Of a stretch of 64,000 bases of DNA, positions 21,293 to 33,926 are shown piece after piece. A program made the position numbers and the translations under genes. Below the pieces are notes generated by a model. That model made no database searches and had not been told where the DNA came from. It was given only the letters and a program-made list of their open reading frames with translations. The stretch comes from Symbiodinium natans (lineage: Eukaryota > Sar > Dinophyceae > Suessiales > Symbiodiniaceae): NCBI GenBank assembly GCA_905221605.1, contig CAJNDS010002255.1, positions 346,001 through 410,000 of the forward strand, read 5' to 3'. How positions within the stretch are numbered: the first letter of the stretch is position 1; every line of letters begins with the position of its first letter.

Positions 21293-22800
21293 TTGCAAGC
21301 TAGACAGGCCATCCAAAAGTCCGTCTCCTTGGGCGATGCACCCATCGTTGAGCAATTCCAAGTCAAATGTCAGGAAGCCCTTTCTGTCCTTCCGAGGGAT
21401 GTTGCTCAGCACTCAAATAGTCGTAAGCTTAAGCAAGCTCAAATGGCGCTCAGAACAGTGCTGCGGAACGCGGCGTGTGTTGAGGCGCAAGGATACCTCA
21501 GACAAAAAGTTGCGAACCACGTACATGAAAGCCAGCTCTGCTCCATCTTGCTTGCTCTAAATCTCCCTCCCAAGAATGTGGCCTCTGACGTTACTCGATG
21601 CTATGCTCTAAGATGGGCGGTTGCCGAGGAAGCCGATGCGTACTTTGTGTACAGGCAATTCGCTTCTAGAGATGAACGATGTAGAGCCTGTCTACGTGAC
21701 AAAAAGGGAAAGGAATTGCGATATGATAATGGATTCGGGCGAAAGCCTATTTGCAAACACTGTCACCTCAACCAGGGCTGCCCCGATGACCTTGCCCAAA
21801 CCATCGGCGGCATGCTACCTTGTTGTGATGCCAGTCAAGCTCCGCTACTGCAAGACGCGGCAATGCCGGACGCCCCACTCAGAACTATCACATATAGAGC
21901 GGCGCAACCACATGAACATCAGTGTGCTTTCATACAGAGCCACTGCCTGCTTTGTGACCGCGGAACAAACACCACTGAACACTGGCTTAATGCATGTGTT
22001 GTTACCAGAGCTCCACTTTTTATTGTATTAGTCACTCTGGGCTATGCTAGCACTGCCTCGTTTGAGTCCCTCTGCCGCAAGGCTCTGCCCATTGCCAATG
22101 CCAACGAAGAGGTTGATCAAAAATTCTGTGCAGTCTTGCTTGCATGGATTGCCACTATTCGCAGGTATGTCATGGAAGAGCGACACATGGGACTATCGTC
22201 GCTCGGCTCAGTTTCCCATACTCGGTGCTTATTAACAGGTTGAAGGATGTGGAGCTTCTGCTCAGGGATGAAGCACAGCAACTGGGCACACACACACCTG
22301 GCTCCAACACCATTCTGGCTCACATTCGACACGCGCTTGATGTTATGATTGGGGATCACAGGCAGCCGGCGGGAGGATTCCGACCGAATTACCACTATGT
22401 GACGGAGCTTTTGGAGAAAAAAATATGCGGCCTTAATGCCGTCCCGGCTGATCTGTATACGCCTGCCACACTACCAACAGCATTGCTAAAGCAAACGAAT
22501 AGCGCCGGACCGTGGAAAAAAGGGCAAGAAGATATGCCTTCCTGGGGCAAGCCCAATTTGTACCCTGATTCTACGGAGTCGGGGTTCTCTGCCAACTCCA
22601 TGCTGGAATCCATCCTCTGCCTAAGCTTTGTGAAGCCAAAGCAGGCCGAAGCGGTTACGCAAGCCGCGGAACTCAAGGCTGTTGTGGGTCCAGCCATCAA
22701 TCTGTTGCTCTGCTTGTTCATGCGCCTTTCCCCGGAAATCTCTGCTGTCTTGTATGCCTGTCGATACTTGGAAGCTTGCCTTTTCAAGTTGAGGGGATAG
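21293..22800 (+). pseudogene. Remnant of a retroelement-type ORF with C-terminal zinc-binding motifs
   Basis: Two overlapping open frames (21293-22243 and 22144-22800) in different registers read as one protein broken by a frameshift or intron near 22144-22243. The first has a Cys/His cluster (RCRACLRDKKGKEL, PICKHCHLNQGC) and HCLLCDRGTNTTEHWLNAC. That last motif resembles the zinc-binding segment after the reverse transcriptase of many non-LTR retrotransposons. The YADD-type catalytic motif is not present, so the piece is 5'-truncated if this is right. The later part (PYSVLINRLKDVELLLRDEA) is unrecognised. Followed by the dispersed coding repeat at 22960-23240. Confidence 0.45.
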
Positions 22801-22959
22801 GTTCCCTATCTGCGCATGCCACCAGGACCCAATTTGCAGCATCTGCTTGCGCGACCGCAACGCAGCCCTGCTGGCAGGTCTTCCAGTATGCTAAAATCGT
22901 GGTACAAATGAAGTTTCTGTTGCGTTCTTAGTGTTCCAGAAGACCAGCTAGGCAAAGAT

Positions 22960-23235
22960 CACATGAGCCTTATGGAAGCATGTCAAACATCCAAGAACTT
23001 CCCTTTAACAGAACCGCCGCACTCTTGGAGCATTGAAGTCTTTAGGACTTTCCTTTTAAACAAGCTAGGGCCACTAAAACGCTACTTTATAAGCCATCAC
23101 CACGGCCTGCTCCACTGGCCCCACCTTTGGCGTCTGCGTTTTTGTTACCTGCCGGGCCTCCGGCTTTCTGTTCAATAGCAAGGCGGGTTTCGCCCGTGCC
23201 ACCTTCTCCTTCACTTGCGGATTAGGACCGCTGGT
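22960..23235 (+). mobile_element. Dispersed coding repeat, copy A (fragment)
   Basis: Encodes IEVFRTFLLNKLGPLKRYF and, in another frame, a version of the phrase found in the copies at 27780-28140 and 37690-38200 (FNSKAGF, RATFSFT, GLGP in copy B). Broken by frame changes. It belongs to an unclassified repeated element present at least three times here. Confidence 0.5.
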
Positions 23236-23560
23236 CTTTCGGGGCTGGGCGGGGGCTTGAAGGGGGGCTTGAAGCCCCCTCTTGAAGGGGGGCTGAAGGG
23301 TCGGACCCTTGAAGGGGGCTTGAAGGGGGGGGTGAAGGGGGGGGGGGGGGGAGGCGAAGGGTCGAAGGCTTGAAGGGGGGCTTGAAGGGGGGCTTGAAGG
23401 GGGGGGCTTGAAGGGGGGCTTGAAGGGGGGCTTCAAGGGGGGCTTCAAGGGGGGCTTCAAGGGGGGCTTCAAGGGGGGCTTGAAGGGGGGCTTCAAGGGG
23501 GGCTTCAAGGGGGGCTTCAAGGGGGGGCTTCAAGGGAAGCTTCACAGGGAGGCTTCAAGG
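23236..23560. repeat. GGGGGGCTTGAA G-rich minisatellite
   Basis: About 20 copies of a 14-16 bp unit GGGGGGCTTGAAG or GGGGGGCTTCAAG, with G-runs up to 13. Potential for G-quadruplex formation. The Pro/Lys-rich frames on the other strand are by-products. Confidence 0.9.
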
Positions 23561-23654
23561 AGGGCCTGAAGGGGAGGTTTGAGACGCAAGCCTAAACGTC
23601 GCAAAGAAGGCCCAGGTGCTCGGCCTCGTAAACTGCTCCCTGCAACCCGTGCGA

Positions 23655-24030
23655 AGCAAGCCCAGTTATTAGGCCGCTTGAACTGCTCCCTGGAACCTCG
23701 CGAACAAGGCCCAGTTAGTGGGCCTCTCAAACTGCTGCCGAAACGTCGCGAAAAAGGCCCAGTTATTAGGCCTCTTAAACTGCTCCCTGAAACCCCTGCG
23801 AAGCAGGCCCAGTTATTAGGCCTCTTAAACTGCTCCCTGGAACCTCGCGAAGAAGGCCCAGTTATTAGGCCTCTTAAACTGCTCCCTGAAACCCCTGCGA
23901 AGCAGGCCCAGCTATTAGGCCTCTTAAACTGCTCCCTGGAACCTCGCGAAGAAGGCCCAGTTATTAGGCCTCTTAAACTGCTTCCTGAAACCTCTGCGAA
24001 GCAGGCCCAGTTATGAGGCCTCTTAAACTG
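23655..24030. repeat. 49/50-bp minisatellite with 99-bp higher-order unit
   Basis: The marker AGTTATTAGG (or close variants) starts at about 23664, 23713, 23761, 23811, 23860, 23910, 23959 and 24009. Units alternate between a form with CCTGCGAAGCAGG and one with CCTCGCGAAGAAGG, giving a ~99-bp higher-order period. An inverted partial copy follows at 24043-24090. Confidence 0.9.
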
Positions 24031-24349
24031 CTCCCTGTACGGGTTTCCGGGAGCAGTTTAAGAGGCCTAGTACCTGGGCCTTCTTCGCGCCGTTTACGCC
24101 CGCGTCTCAAACCCCCCTTTCAAGCCCCCCTTGAAACCTCCCTTTGCAGCTTCCTCTGATCCCCCCTTGAAGCCCCCCCTTGCAGCCTCCCTAGCCTCCA
24201 CTAGAAAACATGGGGTCTTCGGCTTAGCCCCTTGCCACACGCACTCGAGATGGGAGGCGTCGGGTACTCGCAGGCCGAAGCCGCTTCCCCTAGCCTCCCG
24301 CTACAAGACATGGGATTCTTGGCCGAGCCCGTGCCACAACAAAAAAACA

Positions 24350-25280
24350 TATTCAAGCCAAAAACATGCTACTGTACGTCATTGCGTCGTAAAAAGTCTC
24401 CACACCTCTGATTTTCGAACAATGAAAAACAAAAACAAAACAAGATTTCAGGGGGGTGGAATTTAAACTAAAATCCCTTCTCTCTTCTCCCTTGATTTTT
24501 CGAATAACGAAATACAAAAAACAAAAAAATTCGAGGGGCGTAGAATTTAGAATAACTTCCCTTCTCTCTTCTCCTCGGATTTTTCGAATAATGAAATACA
24601 AAAAACAAAAAAGATTCGGGGGTGGAATTTAGAATACGTTCCCTTCCCTACAACAAGTAAATGGGGGGGGCTGCGCCCCCCCCAACCCCCCCGCTCTTTA
24701 CTTCCAAAAAGTCTCCACTCCTCTGATTCTCGAACAATGAAAGACAAAAACAAAACAAGATTCGAGGGGGGTGGAATTTAAACTAAAATCCCTCTCTCTT
24801 CTCCTCTGATATTTCGAAGAACGAAATACAAAAAACAGAAAAGTTCGAGTAGGACGACAAGAAGCAAGGGGGCATGGATTTTAGAACAATTTTTTTTCCT
24901 TGCTTCTACGGGAGGACGGCTCGAAAGATAATTCTCGACTCCTCTGTCCTTCTCCAGGCACCGCAGGACGACAAAGAACGAGGGGGGGGGGGACTCCTTT
25001 TCTTCGACAGGCTACGCAGAACGACCAAAAAGAAGGGAGGAGGAGAATGTAGGGTGGAATTTAGAACAATTCACTTCCTCTTTCCTCTTCTAGGGGCTAC
25101 AAGTCTCCTCGGGGGGTGAAATCTAGGCTAATCCTTGTTCCTCTCTTTTTCTACGGGCTTCGCAGGACGACGACAAGCAACGAGGGGGGCAAATCTGAGA
25201 AATCTTCTCCTCACTTCGTCGCAGGCGAAGGGGGGGGCCGCAAGCGGGGTTTCAAGGGGGGCCTGAAAGGGGCCTCAGGA
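24350..25280. other. Low-complexity region with ~100-bp diverged repeat
   Basis: Recurrent purine/pyrimidine-biased words (CTTCTCTCTTCTCC, TTTTTCGAATAA, GAAATACAAAAAAC, GGGGTGGAATTTA) occur in three to four diverged copies. No gene supported. Confidence 0.5.
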
Positions 25281-25621
25281 ACTCCTTGCTGGACCCAAAC
25301 AATGTGGGGTGGCACCCTCCTGGTTTCCCCTCCGAAAGGGTACTAGAGCCCTCCCGCCACGTCAAGGCGGGGGTGCCGTCGGGAGGGAAAAAAGGCCGGA
25401 GCGGCACAAGCGTTAGCGCGGAGCGCGCAAAAGTTCACGCCGCGGCAGTCGCCGGCGAGGGGAGCACGGAGGGAAACGGCTTTGCTGAGTGGCTCGACAA
25501 GGCAGAAGACGTGAAGTTAAATCGGGCAGCGCCCGCAACGCAGGCATGTGAGTTGGATTTGTCACGCGGGGCAGCCGTCACACTGAAAGGAAGACAAGAA
25601 GATACGCGCCGACCGCTACAG

Positions 25622-25920
25622 TCAGCAGCTGTCCAGTACGATATCTGTAGCGGTCGGGAAGAAGCACTCCTCCCGCCGGTCCCACCGACGACCGAGACTA
25701 AACCGCACGGCTTGGCCGATTGCGATGTCGGGACAAGAGGCCCGTAAGCCGTGCACATAGCGCACCGGCGGACGGCCATCCAGCATGTACTCAACAAGTA
25801 CAAGCTCTGTCGGCGTCTGCCCCCGCGCTGCTGGCAGCGTTTTATAGCCGCTCACTCGACCTTTGAGACGCTCGTCCTGCGGCACATCGGCCGGGTCTCG
25901 CGGCTGGACGCGTCCTGGTC
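25622..25920 (-). CDS. Candidate small exon or gene fragment, unknown
   Basis: Open minus-strand frame of about 97 codons with protein-like composition (KGRVSGYKTLPAARGQTPTE, then YMLDGRPPVRYVHG and DIAIGQAVRFSLGRRWDRRE). An acceptor-like CCAG lies near its right end, following an in-frame stop. No family recognised; the alternating strand-like pattern could fit a small beta-barrel, but that is a guess. The opposite-strand frame 25286-25747 is an alternative. Confidence 0.35.
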
Positions 25921-26094
25921 ACGCGGGCACGCACAAAGGAGCTGCAGCGGCTACAAGCAGACATACGCAGCAGTCGCTCCTTCCAGGCGGTCCAGGGCCT
26001 GCACCAGGCTGTCGCGGAGAAGAAGTTCAAACTAGAAGGAGCAGACTGAGCAACGCAGCTGAGGTCCCCACACCCAGTTGGTGCAGCCAGCGCG

Positions 26095-26580
26095 CAGGCT
26101 GGAAGGCACTAAGTCTAAAGCAGGGCCCCGAAGGACCCTACTGCTACACGAAAACTAAGGCAGAGCCCCGAAGGACCCTGCTGCTACACGAAGCCTAAAG
26201 CAGAGCCCCGAAGGACCCTGCTGCAAGTCTAAAGCAGAGCCCCGAAGGACCCTACTGCTACACGAAGCTTAAAGCAGAGGGTCGAAGGACCCTGCTGCTG
26301 CACTAAGTCTAAAGCAGGGCCCCGAAGGACCCTACTGCTACACGAAGGACTAAGGCAGAGCCCCGAAGGACCCTACTGCTACACGAAGCCTAAAGCAGAG
26401 CCCCGAAGGACCCTGCTGCAAGTCTAAAGCAGAGCCCCGAAGGACCCTACTGCTACACGAAGCTTAAAGCAGAGCCCCGAAGGACCCTGCCCTACTGCTA
26501 CACTACGTCTAAAGCAGAGCCCGGAAGGACCCTGCTGCCACACTGACTCTAAAGCAAAGCCCCGAAGGACCCTGCTACTG
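26095..26580. repeat. ~40-bp minisatellite (CCCCGAAGGACCCT)
   Basis: About 12 units built on TAAAGCAGAGCCCCGAAGGA followed by CCCTACTGCTACACGAAG, with lengths of about 35-43 bp because some units lack the CTACACGAAG end. It grades into the CTA array at 26580. Confidence 0.9.
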
Positions 26581-27353
<773 letters not shown>

Positions 27354-27779
27354 GTTACTAGTACGACGACTCCGACTACCACAACAACGACTACTATCAC
27401 CTCTTTTACGACCACGACGACGACTGCGACCACCAGTGGAGAATGATCAAGAGAAGAGTGGGGGCTTCAAGGGACTCAAGGGCTTGAAGGGCTTGAAGGG
27501 AGCTTGGAGCTTGAAGAGATTTTAAGGGAGCTTGAAGAAACAAAAAGAACACTGATTGATTTTCAACGCAACAAAGGGGTTTTAAGAGAGGCTTGAAGGG
27601 GTCAACCAAAAATGAAAACAAAAAGAGTTTCCCTTGAAGCCCCTCTTGAAGCCCCCTTTGAGCCCCCCTTAAAGCTCTCTTAAAGTCCCCCTTAAAGTCC
27701 CCCTTAAAGCTTCTTGAAGCCCCTCTTCAGCTTTCAAGCCCCCTTAAGCCTTCCCCTTGAATTCCCCCTTGAACTTGAA

Positions 27780-28140
27780 GCCCAACGAAGGCGTCTGCGT
27801 TTTTGTTGCCTGCCGGGCCTCCGGCTTCCTGTTTAATAGCAAGGCAGGTTTTGTCCGAGCCACCTTCTCCTTCACTTGCGGGTTAGGACCGCTGGCGCCG
27901 TACATTCTGATGGCATTCGCGTACTTTCAAATGGCGGCCTGTTCCACCGGAGGGCCAAATAAACAGGCCTTCTGGAAGCAAAGAGTGGCAAGCATTGTGT
28001 TACCTACGGATTGCAGGGTTGGGCTGGATCTTTTGATCAGGCGTGGGCGAAGTAAGAAGAAGCACAAGGTTTTTGGAAAGTTCCCCTTCTACGCCATCAA
28101 AGTGGACTCTCCGGAAAACAGCTCTGTGCCCGTGTAAAGT
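27780..28140 (+). mobile_element. Dispersed coding repeat, copy B (fragment)
   Basis: Open frame encoding SKAGFVRATFSFTCGLGP, AFAYFQMAACSTGGPNKQAF and RVASIVLPTDCRVGLDLL. The same phrases recur, diverged, in copy C at 37690-38200. The 28147-28419 and 28540-28842 frames contain further phrases of the same family (KKMYCHGN; and on the minus strand VFRTFLLNKLGALKRYF and GPAFQVDLFFKH). No catalytic motif recognised. Confidence 0.5.
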
Positions 28141-28539
28141 GTCAGTATGGCGGCAGTGCCGAACTCATGTTTCTGCACAGCATACCGTGCGGATCTTGAA
28201 AAGCCTGGTGTTGAAGCAACCCCAAAACCAGATACTGGGCCCGAAAAACTGCCCGGCCTGCTTGGTATAATGCTGCCACAGCCCAGGGACCCAAGAAGCT
28301 TACACGATTTAAACACCCAACTAAGCAACGCCTTAACAGCTTCTAGTAAAAAAATGTACTGCCACGGCAACCTCAAGAAGCCTAAGTCCTTGACCCTTGC
28401 ACCTTTCCACGGTATGTAGCCATTCCGACTGGCATCCCAGCGTGGAAGGTCGATGAGAAGGAGTTGACGCAAGCCTGTCTGTTGCTCCGCAACACCGCCG
28501 CCGCTGCCCGCCAACTGCTGTTAAGGGAGTCAGCAGCCC

Positions 28540-28842
28540 TCAGCCCTTGCAGCTGCCCTCTTTACCTTTCCCTTCCAGTCTTGGAAAGAAGGTGCTGTGC
28601 CGTATTGGCAAGTTCAGAAGGCCATTTGGACGATGTGGCGTTGCGGCATGTGGACGCTGTATGCCCACTTTGTGCTTAAAGAACAAATCCACTTGAAAGG
28701 CAGGCCCCTTCCTCTGCAGCGTTAGAATTTTGGCATCTTGTAAGATTCTTGGACGCTGTGACACCGTGGTGATGGCCATAAAGTAGCGTTTAAGGGCCCC
28801 TAGCTTGTTTAAGAGAAAAGTTCTGAAGACCCAATGTTCCAA
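28540..28842 (-). mobile_element. Dispersed coding repeat, inverted fragment
   Basis: Minus-strand frame encoding VFRTFLLNKLGALKRYFMAI and GPAFQVDLFFKHKVG. The first phrase matches the plus-strand frames at 23031-23100 and 37692-37760; the second resembles RGPAPQVDAPFEHTV at 38410-38460. It marks an inverted or nested copy of the same unknown element. Confidence 0.5.
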
Positions 28843-29265
28843 AAGTGGTGTGGCAGTCCTGCTATGTAAAAGTTTCTAAACAGCACAAACCCAACTTACA
28901 CACAGCTTCGCACTTGCACAGCACTTTCTCGGTCACACAAAGCGACGTGCAGTTGTCCTGCCTTCTTAGTGCTTTCTCAGCTCTCTTGACCTTGAGCCAA
29001 GAGTCAAAAGTAAAACTGGAAAAACCCAGTTGACGCCACCTACGCAAGCTCACTTCTCCTACAAAACAAAATCTCAAGGAAAAACATGCTCGACTGTTCA
29101 GGGAAGACCTGTACGTCCTGGACATACAGTAAGCACGTCAAACATGCGCCTTGGCCAAAAAGGCATCCCGCAGACGTGTCTATACACAGATTTTCACACC
29201 CCCTTTCGGGATGATCTTTTTTTTTTTGTCTCACCTCACTCTCAGATGACGACATCTTCAGATGA

Positions 29266-29997
29266 TCACTCCAATCTCAGAGGTCTGTTCCCTGTCACAC
29301 ATGTCGAACACGGAGTGATGCATGTCGGGTTGGAGGTAACGGCCGCCACATGCTTGCAGTACACACTGTGATATTTGTCCCCGGACGGGAACACACACAG
29401 TTCTGTGTTGCCCGGCTCTGGCTTACAGTTCCCACACTGCCACATAGTTCGCCATGATCCCTCCATGCGATGACATGTCTGATCGTGATGAAAGATGCCC
29501 TGAGACTCTGAAGCAAAGATGCGTTTGTCCACTCTATCCTTGCAGCTGGAACTTGCATGCTTCTCCCTTGCACCAGCTGCCTTCGGCCTCGCTCTCAACG
29601 ACGATGCCTCCTTTTTACCATCTGGCTCACGAGGGTTCATCTGTTGACTTCTCTCAGGCATAGAGTTGTTTTGGGCACCTTGTGGCTTCATCGTGTCATC
29701 ATCCAGAGGCGGGTTCTGTGTAGCAGCTCTTTGCTGCCCATAGCTCATCCGGAAAAACAATGCCCACGCACAACAGCATGTCATGATCAGCGTACCAACC
29801 AAGATGCCGTTGACAAAGCACCCGATGATGATGATCCATACTGGATCTCAAGTCGGACTAGCAAACATCTGTACAAGCTCGCTGCCCATGAAGGTGGTTC
29901 CCCAAAGCTCTACTGGCCTCGCAGTCTCCACTCCAGAGCTCATCAACGCAAGAATGGCCACTGAAATCGCCACTCTCATCAAAGGATGTGCAACCAT
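29266..29997 (-). pseudogene. Third ORF of the copia-type element: membrane protein with Cys/His modules, one stop
   Basis: Minus-strand frame directly downstream of Pol. Start at 29997 (or 29979), with a signal-peptide-like N-terminus (MRVAISVAILALMSSGVETA). A single in-frame TGA at 29848-29850 interrupts it just before a strong membrane segment (VWIIIIGCFVNGILVGTLIM). The soluble tail has two similar Cys/His modules: FHHDQTCHRM...CGNC and YHSVYCKH...TPCSTC. The second fits the YHxxxC...PCxxC metal-binding pattern found in various bacterial and eukaryotic proteins. Position and strand suggest it belongs to the retroelement. The role is unknown. If the stop is read through or misread, it would be a ~243-residue type I or II membrane protein. 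Confidence 0.5.
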
Positions 29998-30140
29998 GGC
30001 GCCCGAGGGAAAACTAGAAAACTTGCGTTACAAAGAATCGCAAGTGCTGTGCAAACGCACTGTGCAAAACGCACTCTGACTATACTCCTCACATGATTGA
30101 TCATGTGTGGCGTAAGATGAAACCAAATCGGATCCCCCTT

Positions 30141-33100
30141 TCAGTTTGTTGCTTTCAGGGCTTTGACCAACCCTTCTGCCAGCACCTTGCTATACCTCCC
30201 TGTTGCTGTGTAGTCAATGTCATGGAACGAGGCATGTGTCTGGCAACTGCAACTTCCAAACATGTCGAAAAGCTTCTGGGCGCACTCGAGATGTGAACAC
30301 ATGAACCTGAGACGTTTTGACACTGGAAGACCGCTTCGACTCAACACGCCGGTGGCGCACAGCCACACATCTACGGGATACACAAGACCTGAGGCTCGAA
30401 GGACATTCTGTGTTCCCCATCTCTTCCAAATCATGTTTTGCTTTGGCAATTCGAACGTACGTCCATCTCCAAGCCTCAGATACCTCTCTGCAGATCGCAT
30501 CAACGCCTCCCACTCAAGATCAGATTTTGTACATCTTTGCACAAAGTTCCGCAGTGGCGATCCTGAAGAGCAAGGCGTGGACACGTGAACGTGGATCCAA
30601 AGCCCTCTGCTCTTCCAAGCAGTGATGACCTTGATGGTTTCTGCCAACACTCTTGAGGTCTCGGCATTGGCTGTGATCCCGCAATACGGCACCCCAAGTG
30701 ATCCACACACCTGACACAGGGCCGAATCCTCACTGCAAAACACCTCCAGCACTGCCACTTCATCAGATTCCTTCATGCTCTCTGGAGAAACTCGCAGCTG
30801 TGACAACATGTACAACGCCTCCACATGTCCATCTTGTGTGATGAAGCCTAATCGCGTTCTGTGTTCTTGGAAGAGTCGAGTTCCGAGATTTTTAGTGTAG
30901 AGATCAGCAGCATTCTCCTCGCCTCTCAGCCAACGCAACTTGAGCCGACCTCTCAAGAGATGTTCTCTCATCCATGCCAATCGGATCTCCACATGCCGCG
31001 AACGCTTAGGGACGTCTTCTGCATGAATGACATCCAACGCTGCCTGACTGTCCGTCAACAGTTCAGTGTAGATCTTGTCATGCTGTTCTTCACCACCTTC
31101 GTCCTCTGCATGGGCACTCATCTGCACATCAATTGAACCTTGAAGTTCACCAAAGGCAGTGAAGACACGATCAAGCAAGTGCAAAAATCCGATTGTCTCC
31201 TGTGCAGCATACTGCAACGCATGAAGCTCAGCCTCACAAGATGACAAGCACACCACTCCTTGCACTTTCGCGATCCCTCGCACAAGACCTCCTCCAAAGC
31301 AGATGGCTCCACCTGTGATCCCTCTTCTGCCGATGAACCTGTATGGAGCATGAGACGCATCTGCAAAGACATGCACACCATTCCGCAGCACATCTTCGGA
31401 ACATTCCAAGAACTCACCACTCAACTCCGATGACGGCAAGCGCAGTGCAACATGTCTGTCGGTGTAGAGATAACGTAGAAGTGCCCTCAACGCCGCCTCG
31501 GTGCTCTGTGTCGGCGCAGCTTGTTGCGTACTGATGAGTCCAATCATCAGTTTCAGATCTTGCCTTGTCTGGGCATACCAGAGAACCTTTCCAAGCACTC
31601 TGCGGAATCTGCTGTAGGCCTCCGACGTCAAAACCGGTGCACCTGTTTTCTCCAGTAGACCTGCTAGGTCTGGAACGGCAGTTGTGCCCTTTTGGATGCC
31701 AAACGCATCGAAGCATGATTGCAAGTATTCAGGCTTCACACCTACCTCGACTGCACTCTGCCCCGGCCACCGACGAATGCACCGACCAATGAACTCAACC
31801 ATGCCGCCACCTTGACTGGATGTCTTCACCCTACCTGTCACCTTTACGGTTACTCGCTTCCCGATGGCACTCAAGACCAAGTCTTCAGCCCACTGATCAT
31901 CAGTGACGATTAGCAAATCGTCCACGTAGCATACGATCATCACTCTGCTTGATCTATCCTTGTGCCACACAACACCCGCAAAGAGACATGGCTCACGTGC
32001 ATCACTCAACAGACCTAGTGGACGGATCAACGACGAAAGAAGCTTAAGCCATGCCAACGAAGCATCCCGCAGTCCATTCAATGCGCAATACAGGAAGAAG
32101 AAGATAGCCTGGCCATCTTCCGAACTGATGCTCAGCGGTAGCTTCAACACAACGGGATTCGACTTGGTGTCCAACGGTGAGTTCATGAAAGCATGCCCAA
32201 TGTCTGCCGCACAACCTTGCATGTCACGCGTGGCCATGAAGATCAAGGTGAGCATCATGGCATCATGGCTTGGGGTTGGTGAGCTAAACCCCTGCTTTCT
32301 TGCCGAGCCATGTGCAAGGTCCTTTGCCACAATGCGACACCTGACGCGAGTGGGATTCTTTCTGGCACAAACCCATCGAGCGGGTATAAGTCTCAGCGAT
32401 GGGTTCTTAGCTTTCAGGATCTTCACTTCATGCTCAAGGATTGCCCTGCCTGTCTGACAACGCTCTAAGTTGGTGAGTTCCTCTTGCATCCCGGAGAATA
32501 CAAGATCTCCCGGCAGTTCCTCCAACGTACTGTCGTCTACTCCGGCATCAGGCTTCCAAATCAACACGCGACGTCCTCCCAACATGAAACTCTCACTCTT
32601 CGCGTCCTGACTTCCATCTCGGAATCGAATGCTGTTCACCTCCACATCAAACATGCTCGGACTTGTCACAACGTCGCTCAGCAGAACACTTTCACATGCG
32701 TTGCTGGACCAGCACAAGCCCTCGAGTCGTCTCGGCTCCTGGGGTCCTGAGGCTCGAATCTCATCTTCAAGATCAACAAGCTCAACATCAGGATGCCTCT
32801 TCACCCCCTTTTGCTCTGGTACCCTTGGGCCTGATCCTTGCTCGTCCACTTGCATGTGCTCGGATGACTTGGCGGGCCTGCGCTGTAGCAGTGAAGGTCG
32901 TGATGATGCTGATGGCGATGCTGGCTCAACTACCCGCACACGCTTCAACTCTGGCTCATCACCTGTACTCCCGGAAGCAACACCACGAGTCGACACTTCT
33001 CCACCTGAGCGCTGCTCTCTCTCTGGTCGTGGTTCATGTTCAGAAGATGACGGTGGGCGCCCCTCCATTGGTGCAGGGATCCCCACCGGAATCGGCATCA

Positions 33101-33926
33101 CTTCCTCTCGACCTCCGTCCTTCAACACCAATCTCCGCTCATCACTCTCAACATTGGTCTCAAACTGCTGGGACCTTCCTGCCTCAGCCGATCCACTTCC
33201 GGCTTCACGTGATGCATCCAAAGGTGGCTGCATAGCCACTCTAGCACCAGTCATCATGCTCATGCGCTCGACAAGTACCAACACCCTCAGGTTGTCTGCT
33301 CGGACCTGCCTGTGATCTTCACCCGTGGATGACAAGTAGAAGAAATCTGCCACGACTTCACTTTCAAGTCTTCCGTTCACACGCTTGCGATGCTGAAAGA
33401 CCGTTCTGGCAACTTGACAGTGCCTACAGCCAGGATGATACGGTGTGTGTCCTTGCAATCGATGCTGTGCCAACTCTGCTTGTGTCGACCGTGTCACAGG
33501 CGCTACAAGCACTCCACCTTCAGCGGATATCGAGGAGAGGGAAAGTTCGACTTCGTTCGAAGAACCCTGGGAGGGCTTCAACAGTGGTTTCAACCTCAAC
33601 CAGGGAACATTTCCAAACAGTGTGACCTCTTTGGCTGTCAGGCCTGCAGAGGTGGCAAGCGCAATCCCGGCACAATTTTGAGAAAAACTCCAACCGCGAA
33701 AACAAAGCATGGTCGTGGAAATAATGTTGTGGTTCGTGTCTCCTACCCAAACATTCATGCTTGCTGCATGCCACGTGTTCTCTCCACTCCCGTTCTCGAG
33801 CAGGAGTTCGACGGATATCATCCGTTCACCAAGCATTCGCACAGAGCTGCCGTTCGCTGCAGAAAACTCTTGCCCCACATGCTGTCTCTTCGAGTCATCA
33901 ACGTAGACTCCAAACACATTCCCCAT
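30141..33926 (-). mobile_element. Ty1/copia-type Pol with methyltransferase-like C-terminus
   Basis: 1261 codons. In order: a protease-like remnant (FSAANGSSVRMLGERM) without a visible Asp-Ser/Thr-Gly; a His/Cys zinc motif of the integrase N-terminus (HRLQGHTPYHPGCRHC, about residue 155); and only the first acidic strand of an integrase core (EVVADFFYL) before a Ser/Pro-rich linker, so the core looks deleted. A full reverse transcriptase follows (IPARWVCARKNP; CYVDDLLIV near 666). RNase H comes next (FADAS near 855, SSCEAELHAL near 898, LTDSQAAL near 958, NAADLYTKNL). The final ~230 residues are extra (VLEVFCSEDSALCQVCGSLG near 1057; HVHVSTPCSSGSP near 1115; YTATGRYSKVLAEGLVKAL at the end) and resemble a diverged SAM-dependent, possibly C5-cytosine, methyltransferase. 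No LTRs found. Confidence 0.8.

Noticed and set aside
25286-25747. 153-codon plus-strand frame
   Set aside because: No domain, and the opposite strand gives a more protein-like frame; left uncalled.
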